From Sansalvadorimonas sp965221135 (lineage in GTDB: Bacteria > Pseudomonadota > Gammaproteobacteria > Pseudomonadales > Endozoicomonadaceae), in NCBI GenBank assembly GCA_965221135.1, contig CBDCRZ010000121.1, forward strand, positions 744,001 to 808,000: a DNA stretch of 64,000 nt, written 5' to 3'. The translations under genes were made by a program, and so were the position numbers. This document shows, in pieces, positions 26,810 through 36,546 of this stretch. Below the pieces are notes generated by a model. The model had not been told where the DNA came from, made no database searches, and saw nothing but the letters and a program-made list of their open reading frames with translations. How positions within the stretch are numbered: position 1 is the first letter of the stretch; every line of letters begins with the position of its first letter.

Positions 26810-27857
26810 AGCTATTCCTAATATTTCTATTGAAATAGCCACCTTTCGAGGAAGCGCTCTGTAAACCATTGAATGTAGATTCACTTACAGACAAATATCG
26901 ATAAACACTTCCATTAATGAACTTCACGTCCAAAAAACCATTAATACCAGAATACCCATAACCAGATAAAGCAGTGGATGATGAACTGACTTGACGATAT
27001 AAAGGATAGGGGATAAGGCTTTTTGCTATGGACCGCATTTTTAAGGAAATCTCTGCCCCCTGACCATCAGGCCGCAAATAAGATGCCTCCAGTCCATGTC
27101 CAGACAGATCATCATTATTAACCAGGCTGGTATAATTTGCGTCTATGGATCCAACTATTGAACGAACCAGCCTCATAACCAAGTCTGTATCATTCGTCAA
27201 ATGACTTACTATTTCAGGATACAATATACTTGTGGTCCCGCCAGGTCTAAATACAGGGGATGCAATCTGCATCATACCAAGCATTGGATAACTGGATATC
27301 CCATAACCATTTGGAAATACGTATTGGGCATATATATCGTTAAAAATTGCGTTCCCATAAAAGTTACCCTGAGAATGCGTAACCAATACAACCCGACTAC
27401 AAGTGTCAAGTATATCTACAACACCAGCCTTCGCAATCTGCGTATCCTCTTCTGCATATGTTCCTGCATATACAGTATTTATTATCTCTAAAAGCGCTTT
27501 GATTTCCGACTCTGATTCCAGAGATTCAACGTACCCTAAAAAGTCATTATTAAGGAGAAGAAGAATCGATTCACTTACAAAGTCCTCTGACTTCTGTCGC
27601 AACACCTCAAAGACTTCAGACAGGCCTGCCTCAGATTTGTTATATGCCCCACTAACATTTGTAGAAAATCCTGAACCTTGCAAACCTTCTGCAACGAACT
27701 TCTCAATGGCTATTTTATTAGCATAAAAGTCAGCAGCATCAGTAAACATGCCATTAATATAATAAGGCTCTATCTTATCAACATTTACTTCACAAGCCGC
27801 ATATACTCGCGATATACATCCAAAAATCAAAACAGTGAGCATCCATTTTCTATACAT
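26787..27857 (-). CDS. Secreted alpha/beta-hydrolase-like protein with C-terminal KTSC-like domain
   Basis: About 356 residues from ATG 27857 (MYRKWMLTVL) with AAAGGA upstream; the frame is open to 27881. A signal peptide ends near SRVYA/ACE. The segment VVLVTHSQGNFYGNAIF is a G-x-S-x-G-like nucleophile elbow (THSQG) after a hydrophobic strand, as in lipases and esterases. The last ~60 residues (FLDVKFINGSVYRYLSVSES... GGYFNRNIR) match the KTSC pattern of a short beta-rich domain. Asp and His partners of the catalytic triad cannot be placed with confidence. It forms a two-gene unit with the downstream secreted protein. The region is AT-rich and lies in the island next to tRNA-Ser. Confidence 0.6.
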   Translation of the reverse strand: MYRKWMLTVLIFGCISRVYAACEVNVDKIEPYYINGMFTDAADFYANKIAIEKFVAEGLQGSGFSTNVSGAYNKSEAGLSEVFEVLRQKSEDFVSESILLLLNNDFLGYVESLESESEIKALLEIINTVYAGTYAEEDTQIAKAGVVDILDTCSRVVLVTHSQGNFYGNAIFNDIYAQYVFPNGYGISSYPMLGMMQIASPVFRPGGTTSILYPEIVSHLTNDTDLVMRLVRSIVGSIDANYTSLVNNDDLSGHGLEASYLRPDGQGAEISLKMRSIAKSLIPYPLYRQVSSSSTALSGYGYSGINGFLDVKFINGSVYRYLSVSESTFNGLQSASSKGGYFNRNIRNSYDYERIK

Positions 27858-28065
27858 AATGCAATCCTTTTCATTCCACACTCATTAGATAACAAGGGTC
27901 GCCAGCAGGCACGGAAAACAGATGCTGCTCAACAGCATCAGCGAGTGCACTTTGCAACTTAAACTTCGCTTCAATCCTATCCAGCGAATTAAAATACGTT
28001 GCCTCATACCATGACTGACCTTGATTTTGTAGAGCAAGTTGTCTTTTGCAAAGCTTAGCTAGAGT

Positions 28066-29500
28066 TCATACGGAGGACATTAAGACTCTCATGATGCAGA
28101 ACGATCGCGCCAAAACTTGAGGTTCATCCCGTTTGGCCAAACCTGTAATCGTCAAACCCACAGGTTTTCAGGTCGCCCGAGATGAACCATTCCGAGATTA
28201 GTCCTATTCAGCACAATCTGCAGATGACATTGTCAGAGAATAAACTGACCAGGCTGGCTGAACTCAGCGGTTTTCTGACTCGTCACAGGAAGATACTGCC
28301 TCACTCTCTTGTCGTCGCCGTTCTGACGGCTCTTGGCAAGGACTGCAATGCCGAGTCGCTGGCCGACCTTCACCGCAAGTTCAATGAAATGACGGGCTTA
28401 AATGTGTCCTGCCACGCTTGGCGGGAGCAGGTATACAAGCCGGAGTTTCTGGTGCTGATGGTCTGGCTTTTCCTGCGATCTCTGGACAAGATGGTTAGAC
28501 GGACACTCTCCTTTGATAAAGCCAGCCCTTTTGCAAGATTCCGGCACATATGTCTGCACGACGGTTCGTCACAGGCTGTTGTGGCCTGCCTCAAAGATGC
28601 GCTGCCGGGACGTTTCAAGACGGTCTCTCCGGCAGCCGTTGAACTGCATACGACCATGGATTTGCTGGCTGACAACCTTGTTCGTATCGAGTTCACAGAA
28701 GACACCCGCTCAGAAAGAGCTTGTCTGCCAGCCTTGGCAAACGACCTTGGCGACACATTGATGATGATTGATGCCGGGTATTTCGATCTGGAATATTTTA
28801 CAGCGGTCCATGATCGGGATGGTTGTTTTCTTTGTCGGGCTCCGCAGAGTATCAACCCGGTCGTGCGTAAGGCTATCCGTTCCGATGGCAAGAACTGTCA
28901 CCGATATGAGCAACAAAAACTGAAAGATGTTTTGGCCCATTTTCCCAAAGACGGCTGTATGGATTTGGATGTGGAATGGCCACAGATGCGAGGGCAGATT
29001 TTTCGGTTGGTCGTTCGCTGGAACGGGCAGAATAAGAAGTGGATATTTGTTGTCACCAACCTCTGCAGGGAAAGCTTTTCTCTCCAGGATGTTTTTCTGG
29101 CCTACCGTCTGCGCTGGCAAATAGAGTTGGCTTTCAAAGAGACTAAATCCTATGCCTGCTGGCATCGCTTCAACACCGGATGTGAAACACTTGTTGCCAG
29201 CCTGATTCTTGCCTCATTCATTGTTGTTATTCTCAAACGATCGTTGACCCACGCTGCAGAGCAAGGAATTGATGAAGAGATCTCCACACGAAAAACGGCC
29301 ATGTCTGGCACACATCTGTTTGGGGATTTGATGCTCGCTATATTGATGAATAACAGGCGCCGCATTTCTATTGAGTTGAGGAGATTGTTCGAATTTTGGA
29401 AGAAAAGCGGAAAACGGGAACATCCCGCCAGAGATAGGCGTACCGGGCGTTCAGCTCTGGGATTGGTAGCGATGGGATGCGCTTAATGTCCTCCGTATGA
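28066..29500 (+). mobile_element. IS4-family insertion sequence with 19-bp terminal inverted repeats
   Basis: The ends are a perfect inverted pair: TCATACGGAGGACATTAAG at 28066-28084 and its complement at 29482-29500. One transposase gene fills the 1.4-kb element. I found no convincing target-site duplication in the flanks, so an adjacent rearrangement after insertion is possible. Confidence 0.85.
28182..29486 (+). CDS. IS4-family transposase
   Basis: 434 residues, a normal length for the family and apparently intact. It has the DDE layout: DGSS near residue 127 (first Asp), a central MMIDAGYFD, and the diagnostic Y-x2-R-x3-E-x6-K signature in YRLRWQIELAFKETK near residue 310. The gene ends a few bases inside the right inverted repeat. 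It should catalyse cut-and-paste movement of the element at 28066-29500. Intact ends and an open frame suggest it is recent. Confidence 0.9.
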   Translation: MNHSEISPIQHNLQMTLSENKLTRLAELSGFLTRHRKILPHSLVVAVLTALGKDCNAESLADLHRKFNEMTGLNVSCHAWREQVYKPEFLVLMVWLFLRSLDKMVRRTLSFDKASPFARFRHICLHDGSSQAVVACLKDALPGRFKTVSPAAVELHTTMDLLADNLVRIEFTEDTRSERACLPALANDLGDTLMMIDAGYFDLEYFTAVHDRDGCFLCRAPQSINPVVRKAIRSDGKNCHRYEQQKLKDVLAHFPKDGCMDLDVEWPQMRGQIFRLVVRWNGQNKKWIFVVTNLCRESFSLQDVFLAYRLRWQIELAFKETKSYACWHRFNTGCETLVASLILASFIVVILKRSLTHAAEQGIDEEISTRKTAMSGTHLFGDLMLAILMNNRRRISIELRRLFEFWKKSGKREHPARDRRTGRSALGLVAMGCA

Positions 29501-29564
29501 GTAAGCCTACACAAAGCCATACCTTTGACTAGACTGACGACACTCGTCTTAAGAGGTCGCAGTC

Positions 29565-30514
29565 ATGGCCAAAAAGAACATGATTCAGTTCCAGAAAGGG
29601 ATCAGTCTGATCGGGTTCTTCGCACTCTATGGCGAAGAACAGCAATGCCAGGAACAGTTCTTTCAATGGCGCGGGCCTGAAGGTTTTGTGTGTCCCATTG
29701 CGGCTGCATAGAGCACTGCACCCTGAAAGCCAGAGAGCTTTTCCAGTGCAACCGTTGCCACCATCAGACATCCTTGACTGCCGATACCATTCTGGAGGCT
29801 ACCAAACTTCCGTTGAAAACCTGGTTTCTGGCGATGTTCCTTATGACGCAGAACAAAAATGGCATCTCCATTATGGAATTATCCCGGCAGCTGGGTATTT
29901 CCTACAACGCCGCGTGGCGTATGAAACATAAGCTCATGCAAGTGATGAAAGAGCGTGATGACAGCAAGCCCTTAACCGGTCAGGTTCAGGTAGACGACGC
30001 GTACTGGGGCGGTGAAAGCCATGACGGTAAACGAGGCCGGGGGGCTTCAGGAAAACACCCTTTTATTGCTGCGGTTCAACCCAATGAAGACAACCACCCG
30101 GTTTACATGCGTTTCAGTATGCTCACCAGCTTTCGCAAGAAGGAGCTCAAACTGTGGACCCAGAAACACCTTGCTCCAGGGTGTGATGTTGTCAGCGATG
30201 GGCTGGGCGGCTTCAAGGGCATAGAGGACGCTGGCTACAAACACTCTGCGCTTGTCACCGGAGGTGGGCATCAGTCTATGACAAAGGAAGAATTCACTTG
30301 GGTTAACACCATGCTTGGTAATGTAAAAAACTCCCTGCATGGCAGTTATCACAGCATAAACCCGAAACACTTACCCAGATACCTTGCAGAGTTCTGCTAC
30401 CGGTTTAACCGTCGCTTTGATCTGAAGTCAATGATATCAAGGCTTGGCTACATGTCTGCACGAACGTGCCCCATGCCAGAGCGGTTGCTTAAGCTGGCTG
30501 ATGTTCAGTGGTAA
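29565..30514 (+). pseudogene. IS1595-type (ISXO2-like) transposase, one-base frameshift
   Basis: From ATG 29565 (MAKKNMIQFQKGIS) the frame runs to FVCPIAAA and stops at about 29709. A single missing C in TGTCCCATTGCGGC explains this: with four C the sequence would read CPHCGC, the zinc-ribbon pair of this family, and join the downstream frame (FQCNRCHHQ... to 30514). The rest is intact, with VQVDDAYWGGE (first Asp of the DDE/DDNK core), VVSDGLGGF and HSINPKHLPRYLAEFCYRFN. I could not find terminal repeats by eye. It sits immediately after the IS4 element and truncates the gene remnant that follows. Confidence 0.75.
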
Positions 30515-30515
30515 T

Positions 30516-30764
30516 CAGGAAGATTTATACACAGCCGCTTCTACTCAACTGTATGAGCGCTACTCCATCCACCAGGATGCAGAACAACAAGGTATTTATC
30601 TTGTGATTTGGTTTGGAAAAGATGAAAAGGCTGCAGGACGCAAGACACACGACATCGAGAGCGCTCAGGCACTAAAAAGCAGTATTGAAGCAGAACTACC
30701 GTCAGAGTTCACAGGTTTAATTGATGTATTTGTATTGGATGTGTCCAAGCCCAATAGCGGATAG
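30516..30764 (+). pseudogene. 3' remnant of an unidentified gene
   Basis: The frame reads LYTAASTQLYERYSIHQDAE, GIYLVIWFGKD and FTGLIDVFVLDVSKP to a stop at 30764. The GIYLV-WF segment with a preceding ERY helix recalls C-terminal segments of large NACHT-like or ATPase defence proteins as I remember them; this is weak. The 5' part is replaced by the IS1595-type element. Confidence 0.35.
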
Positions 30765-31079
30765 GCCGATTTGGGAAATGCACCCTGCTTCAACTTGTAC
30801 TGATACCCAGAGAAATCAATCTATTCACCCTATACCTCCCTGCCAACTTTATATCACGAACACGTGCGACCAAAAACATATACAATCATTTTCAACTTAA
30901 TGATTTGTAAAAGTTTTTAGATACGTACCTAGAAAAACGCTCTGTACGCTAAAAACAGAGGGTACCGGCAAAAACGGCATTTTGAGGGGCAAAACAGGGG
31001 CTGGTACGGCACCGGGGAGATACGCATCCCACATAGCGGGAAGTCCGTCACACAGGCCTTTGTGAGGCGCATATAACGC
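30765..31079. other. Intergenic
   Basis: No coding frame of note. Holds part of the right island repeat, with TTTTGAGGGGCAAAACAGGGG at about 30980-31000, and short GGTACCGGCA/GGTACGGCAC motifs. Confidence 0.5.
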
Positions 31080-31082
31080 AAA

Positions 31083-31112
31083 AATCCCGCTGCAGATAAC
31101 TGCAGCGGGATT
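31083..31112 (-). terminator. Rho-independent terminator after tRNA-Ser
   Basis: On the minus strand AATCCCGCTGCAG pairs perfectly with CTGCAGCGGGATT across a four-base loop and is followed by a T run. It begins eight bases after the CCA end of the tRNA-Ser gene, so it ends that transcript. Confidence 0.85.
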
Positions 31113-31120
31113 CTCATATG

Positions 31121-31211
31121 TGGCGGTGAGGGAGGGATTCGAACCCTCGATACCGGATTAGGGTATACACCCTTAGCAGGGGCGCGCCTTCAGCCACTCG
31201 GCCACCTCACC
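31121..31211 (-). tRNA. tRNA-Ser (anticodon GCU), copy A
   Basis: 91 nt with encoded CCA. The acceptor stem GGTGAGG/CCTCACC, the long variable arm typical of serine tRNAs, the T-loop GGTTCGAATCC and anticodon GCT within CTGCTAA are all visible. Confidence 0.95.
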
Positions 31212-31288
31212 AATTGTTACTTTTTCACAGATTCAGTAACATCACTGTTATTCCTGATTTTCGTTATAAATAAAACGAAAAAGGAATA

Positions 31289-31365
31289 TGGCGCGTCCTG
31301 GAGGATTCGAACCTCCGACCGCCTGGTTCGTAGCCAGGTACTCTATCCAGCTGAGCTAAGGACGC
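31289..31365 (-). tRNA. tRNA-Arg (anticodon ACG)
   Basis: 77 nt with encoded CCA. Acceptor stem GCGTCCT/AGGACGC, D-loop AGCTCAGCTGGATAGAG, anticodon ACG in CTACGAA, T-arm GGAGGTTCGAATCCTCC. The A34 of ACG is normally edited to inosine. It lies between two tRNA-Ser genes. Confidence 0.95.
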
Positions 31366-31590
31366 AGTGTTTATTGATCAAAAGATCATGGCAAACTTTA
31401 CTGCGGAAGCTTTGTTAAGAGCAAACCTGATAACTCTTAAATAAAGGCTTATTTACGAAAAGACTGCCAATTGATACTACAATATTTTCTGATTGATTTC
31501 ATGTTTTTTGTCGCTGCTCCTGTTTCGAGCAGCCCTTCGAATTTTACAAACTCAAACACAATTCAACAATCGTAAATATTGCCTTCAATA

Positions 31591-31681
31591 TGGCGGTGAG
31601 GGAGGGATTCGAACCCTCGATACCGGATTAGGGTATACACCCTTAGCAGGGGCGCGCCTTCAGCCACTCGGCCACCTCACC
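31591..31681 (-). tRNA. tRNA-Ser (anticodon GCU), copy B
   Basis: Same tRNA sequence as 31121-31211. It lacks the adjacent terminator hairpin, so copies B, Arg and A are probably one transcript processed from the csrA side. Duplication of the gene around tRNA-Arg fits past integration at this site. Confidence 0.95.
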
Positions 31682-31830
31682 GTTGGAGACGGCCGTATAA
31701 TAACAGATTCGCATCGAATGCAAAGCCCTTTTTCAGAGCTTTTGGTGTTCTGGCATAACTATTTCCCTGGCAAGGAATACACAGGGAAAACAAGAGCTTA
31801 GGCGATTTCAAAAAATCGCCTCGGGACCAG

Positions 31831-32082
31831 TTAGTACTGGTTGCCTTCCTCGGCTTCTTCGTCAGCTTCCTGCACCCACTCCTGGCGGCCTTGACCATTT
31901 CCGTTAGAACCACCCTCACGCTCCTTCTGGATACGCTGATAGATCTCTTCACGGTGCACTGCAACTTCCTTAGGCGCATTAACGCCGATACGAACCTGAT
32001 TCCCTTTTACTCCCAGGACGGTGACGGTGACATCGTCACCAACCATCAGGGTTTCACCAACTCGGCGTGTCAGAATGAGCAT
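31831..32082 (-). CDS. csrA: Carbon storage regulator CsrA
   Basis: 83 residues from ATG 32082 (MLILTRRVGETLMVGDD), preceded by AAGGAGACAGTA; the longer open frame upstream has no ribosome site. CsrA is a dimeric RNA-binding protein that blocks or stabilises mRNAs at GGA motifs and controls carbon storage, motility and virulence. The core LTRRVGE... GVNAPKEVAVHREEIY carries the RNA-contact residues. Compared with the ~61-residue enterobacterial protein it has a ~25-residue tail rich in Gly, Gln and acidic residues (QEADEEAEEGNQY). Position before tRNA-Ser/Arg and after lysC is the usual gammaproteobacterial order. Confidence 0.95.
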   Translation of the reverse strand: MLILTRRVGETLMVGDDVTVTVLGVKGNQVRIGVNAPKEVAVHREEIYQRIQKEREGGSNGNGQGRQEWVQEADEEAEEGNQY

Positions 32083-32497
32083 TACTGTCTCCTTGTTCCA
32101 TAACTCACAAACAATGATCGTGATTGATGACAGTACATCAGAGCCCTCTGAGAGGAGCAAAACCGTTGTTACTGCCTGCCGGTTTCTTTTTACGAAGCCT
32201 AAACATAATACAGCTGGTGCTTTTGGCAATCCGTTAACTGTATATCTTTAGCATTCTGGCAGCGCAAATCGAAAACCGTTCCCTAATGACTGACAAAAAC
32301 ACTTACAAACGTGTTAAGCAAAAGGCGGCAAGCTGCCAGTGATCATATTATGCAGCCCCCCGGGAGAATCACCCGCAGGCCTGCTACTACTGACGTCGTC
32401 GGCTACTGACTACTACTGCTACAACAGCTAGCTGCCCCCGATGTCTTTACCTGTGCCAGCCCTGACCGATTGAAACCGAAAAGAGCCAACAACGTGG
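32083..32497. other. csrA upstream region
   Basis: 415 bp between lysC and csrA, no gene. It includes an odd CTACTACTG/CTACTGACTACTACTG low-complexity stretch (about 32383-32430) and an imperfect GGCAGC-TT-GCCGCC hairpin followed by TTTT on the minus strand (about 32319-32340) that may terminate lysC. csrA promoters should lie here, but I cannot pick boxes. Confidence 0.4.
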
Positions 32498-33733
32498 TTA
32501 TTCTTCTTTCGCAGCTCCCTGATCCAGTTCAAAGACTGAATGAAGAGCTCGTACTGCCAGTTCCAGGTATTTCTCCTGAATCACAACCGAGACCTTGATC
32601 TCAGAAGTGGAGATAATCTGGATATTAATACCTTCTGCCGCCAAAGACTCGAACATCTTGGTTGCCACCCCTGTATGGGAGCGCATGCCCACACCGACGA
32701 TAGATACCTTGGCAATCTTGTTATCACCATCATATTCCCGGGCGCCCAGATCTTCACAAGTCTGACGAACCACGTCCAGCGCACGCTGGTAGTCATTTCT
32801 ATGGACGGTAAAAGTGAAATCCGTGGTCTGGTCAGCCGCCACGTTCTGCACAATCATGTCCACTTCAATATTGGCGCGCCCAACCGGCCCCAGTATCCGT
32901 GAAGCCACACCGGGGATATCCGGCACACCCTTGATGGTTAATTTGGCTTCATCCCTGTTGAAAGCAATGCCGGAAACAACGGGCTGCTCCATTTCGTTCT
33001 GCTCCTCAAGTGTTATTAGAGTACCTGGCCCGTCCTGAAAGCTATGCAGCACGCGCAGGGTCACATTATATTTTCCGGCAAACTCAACCGAACGAATCTG
33101 CAGCACCTTGGAGCCGAGGCTGGCCATCTCCAGCATCTCTTCAAAGGTGATTTTATCAAGACGGCGGGCACCTTCAACAACACGAGGGTCAGTAGTATAA
33201 ACACCATCCACATCGGTGTAGATCTGGCATTCATCAGCCTCAAGGGCCGCAGCCAGTGCTACTGCAGTGGTATCAGAGCCGCCACGACCCAGTGTAGTGA
33301 TGCGGCCATCGTCCCCGATGCCCTGGAATCCAGCGACTACAACCACACGGCCAGCATTGAGATCTTTCCGTACTGAGTCGGTATTAATCTCCTCTATACG
33401 GGCCTTGTTATGGTAACTGTCTGTCTTGATAGCGATTTGCCAGCCAGTATAAGAACGGGCCGGGCAATTCAGGTTTTCCAGCGCCATGGAAAGAAGCGCA
33501 ATGGTTACCTGCTCACCGGTAGAGAGCAGCACGTCCATTTCGGACGGCTTTGGGTTGTCCTGCATTTCATTAGCCAGGCCAACCAGTCGGTTAGTTTCTC
33601 CGGACATAGCCGAGACCACTACGACAATATCGTGCCCCTCTTGGCGGAAACGCTGAATTTTTTCTGCGACTGCCTGGATGCGTTCGGGAGTGCCTACGGA
33701 TGTACCACCAAACTTCTGTACTATCAGCGCCAT
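32498..33733 (-). CDS. lysC: Aspartate kinase
   Basis: 411 residues, normal length for the monofunctional alpha/beta-type aspartokinase. It phosphorylates aspartate with ATP, the first step toward lysine, threonine, methionine and diaminopimelate. The N-terminus MALIVQKFGGTSVG is the kinase signature; TLGRGGSDTTAVALAA is the second conserved block. Residues ~265-411 form two ACT domains (e.g. GVPDIPGVASRIL, GVGMRSHTGVATKMFE) that sense lysine and/or threonine. It lies between alaS and csrA as in many Pseudomonas-like gammaproteobacteria. Confidence 0.95.
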   Translation of the reverse strand: MALIVQKFGGTSVGTPERIQAVAEKIQRFRQEGHDIVVVVSAMSGETNRLVGLANEMQDNPKPSEMDVLLSTGEQVTIALLSMALENLNCPARSYTGWQIAIKTDSYHNKARIEEINTDSVRKDLNAGRVVVVAGFQGIGDDGRITTLGRGGSDTTAVALAAALEADECQIYTDVDGVYTTDPRVVEGARRLDKITFEEMLEMASLGSKVLQIRSVEFAGKYNVTLRVLHSFQDGPGTLITLEEQNEMEQPVVSGIAFNRDEAKLTIKGVPDIPGVASRILGPVGRANIEVDMIVQNVAADQTTDFTFTVHRNDYQRALDVVRQTCEDLGAREYDGDNKIAKVSIVGVGMRSHTGVATKMFESLAAEGINIQIISTSEIKVSVVIQEKYLELAVRALHSVFELDQGAAKEE

Positions 33734-33810
33734 ATCTTTTTGCTTTTATTAATAGTCGGGACGGAATGTACCAAATCGGTAACAAAAGAAACAGCGTTCA
33801 AACCCCTGCG

Positions 33811-33839
33811 TGTCCGGATTGATCCCTCTAATCCGGACA
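33811..33839. repeat. 10-bp perfect inverted repeat between alaS and lysC
   Basis: TGTCCGGATT, nine-base loop, AATCCGGACA. No T run follows on the minus strand, so it is not a classical intrinsic terminator. It may act as an mRNA stem between the two genes. Confidence 0.5.
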
Positions 33840-33896
33840 CATTGAGCAGTTCCTGCATTTATTATGAGCTTGTGTCAGGAGCGTACCTGGAACGCC

Positions 33897-36537
33897 TTAG
33901 GAAAGACGCTCGTTCAGCCAGCTCTCAACAGAGGCCAGTGCCCCCGGCAGTGCAGCAATATCAGTACCGCCACCCTGGGCAAAATCCGGACGACCGCCCC
34001 CGCGACCACCGACCTGTTCAGCCACCATCTTCAGCAGGTCACCGGCCTTCACCTTACCGGTAAGATCCTTGGTGACACCAGCCGCCAGGGTGATTTTCCC
34101 ACCGGACTCTGTGGCCAGCATCACAACACCGGAACCCAGCTTCTGCTTGAGCTGGTCAACCAGGTCACGAATAGACTTGGGGTCAACGCCTTCCAGCTTG
34201 CTGGACAGCAGCTTCACACCCGCTACCTCAATAGCACTTGATGCCATATCAGCACCGGCTGCACTGGCCAGCTTCTGCTTCAGCTGCTGCAGCTCTTTCT
34301 CCAGTTCACGGTTACGGGCCACCAGCGCCTTTACCTTCTCGGCAGCCGTTTCGCGGTTACCTTTTACCAGAGAACCCACCTGCTGCAGCTGGCTGTCGTT
34401 CTTCACCAGCCAGTCCTGGGCGGCCTGACCAGTTAAAGCTTCAATACGACGTACGCCGGCAGCAATACCACCTTCACTGGCAATCACAAACTGGCCGATA
34501 TCACCGGTACGCTCAACGTGGGTACCACCACACAGCTCCACAGAGAAACCCTCGGTACCCATGCTCAGTACGCGCACTGTGTCTCCGTACTTCTCACCGA
34601 ACAGCATGGTAGCGCCACGCTCACCGGCCGTTTCCATATCGGTCACTTCGGTGTTAACAGCACTGTTAGCACGAATCTGTTCGTTGACGATCTGCTCCAC
34701 AGCCTTAATCTGGCTGTCGGTCATGGCTTCGGTGTGAGCGAAGTCAAAGCGCAGCTTGTCTGGGTCAACCAGAGAACCTTTCTGCTGCACATGGTCACCC
34801 AGTACGCGGCGCAGGGCTTCGTGCACAAGGTGAGTAGCAGAATGGTTACGACCGATGTTCTGGCGCTGTTCGCTATTTACCTGCGCATCAACGGCTTCAC
34901 CCAACTTTCAGGGCACCGGAGACAACTTCACCAGTATGCAGGTGGTTATCACTCTCTTTTTTGGTATCCAGCACACGGAACTCGCCAGATGCCGTCTTGA
35001 GCAGACCAGTATCACCACACTGACCACCGGACTCGGCGTAGAAAGGTGTCTTTTCCAGTACCACAATCGCTTTGGTGCCAGCGGCCACTTCGCTAACGGC
35101 TTCGCCTTCAACGAACAGAGCCTTAACAGTGTCGGAACCTGAGACCTGACCAAAGTAACCAGTAAATTCGGTTTCACCATCGACAGAGATGGCAGCGTTG
35201 TAGTCCATACCAAACTGGCTGGCAGCACGGGCGCGGGTACGTTGCTCTTCCATGCAGGCTTTGTAGCCGTCTTCGTCTATCGTCAGACCGTGTTCACGGG
35301 CGATATCCGCGGTCAGGTCAACAGGGAAGCCGTAAGTGTCGTACAGAGTGAATACGGTTTTGCCGGGAATCTCTTTGCCTTTCAGGCTGGCAATATCGTC
35401 TTCCAGAATTTTCATACCCTTATCGAGGGTACGGGCAAACTGCTCTTCTTCTTTCTGCAGAATGCTCATCACCTGGTCTTTCTGGTTCGCCACAATGTCG
35501 GCGGCATCACCCATGGCATCAATCAGAGCCGGAACCAGCCTGTAGAAGAAGCTGCCGGTTGCACCCAGCTTGTGCCCATGACGGCAGGCCCTGCGAATAA
35601 TGCGACGCAGGGTGTAACCACGGCCATCGTTGGAAGGCATAACGCCATCGGCAATCAGGAAAGCACCGGAACGGATATGATCAGCAATCACGCGCAGGGA
35701 GTTATTGCTGTTCTCTATAGGAGCCGCAACACCGCCCAGCAGTTTGCCGGCTTCGGTGAGAATATGCTGGAACAGATCAATGTCATAGTTGTTATGAACA
35801 CCCTGTACCACAGCCGCAATACGTTCCAGACCCATGCCGGTATCCACTGAAGGCTTGGGCAGCGGTTCCATGGTGCCGTCGGCCTGACGGTTGTACTGCA
35901 TAAATACGGTGTTCCAGATTTCGATGAAGCGGTCGCCGTCTTCCTCTGGCGTACCAGGGCGGCCACCCCAGATATGCTCACCGTGGTCATAGAAGATTTC
36001 GGTGCAGGGACCACAAGGGCCGGTGTCACCCATCTGCCAGAAGTTGTCAGAGGCGTAAGGCGCGCCTTTGTTGTCGCCGATGCGGATGATGTTTTCCGCT
36101 GCTACGCCCATCTCATTCAGCCAGATGCTGTAGGCTTCTTCGTCAGTTTCATAGACAGTGACGCACAGACGGTTCTTATCCAGTTTCAGGTCTTCCGTCA
36201 GAAAGCCCCAGGCAAACTGGATAGCTTCTTTCTTGAAGTAATCACCAAAGCTGAAGTTACCCATCATTTCAAAAAAGGTGTGGTGACGAGCGGTGTAGCC
36301 GACATTTTCGAGATCGTTATGCTTACCACCGGCACGCACACAGCGCTGGGAGGTAGTGGCACGATTGTAGTCCCGCACTTCACGACCCAGGAATACATCC
36401 TTGAACTGGTTCATACCCGCATTGGTGAACAGCAGTGTTGGGTCATCATGGGGCACCAGGGAACTGCTGGCGACAATCGCATGCCCATGTTTTTCAAAAT
36501 ACTTCAGAAATGCGGTACGTAGCTCGGAACTCTTCAT
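33897..36537 (-). CDS. alaS: Alanyl-tRNA synthetase, interrupted by a one-base frameshift
   Basis: Two overlapping frames, 36537-34897 (N-terminal, 546 codons) and 34904-33897 (C-terminal), make one normal-length AlaRS. N-terminal class II catalytic blocks are clear (FTNAGMNQFKDVFLG, RHHTFFEMMGNFSFGDYF). The C-terminal part has the editing-domain zinc motif (NHSATHLVHE ... CGGTHVERTGDIG) and the C-Ala domain. The break is an extra G in GTTGGGTGAA (GGG at 34900-34902 on the reverse strand); with two G the sequence reads ALKVGEAVDAQVN as in other AlaRS. The enzyme is essential, so a sequencing error, frameshift tolerance or a second alaS is more likely than loss. It charges tRNA-Ala and edits Ser/Gly mischarging. 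Confidence 0.85.
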
Positions 36538-36546
36538 ATCACCATC

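Noticed and set aside
34897..34904. Programmed ribosomal frameshift in alaS
   Set aside because: The site GTTGGGTGAA lacks a known slippery heptamer or a nearby stimulatory structure that I can see. A simple extra base in a G run is the plainer reading.
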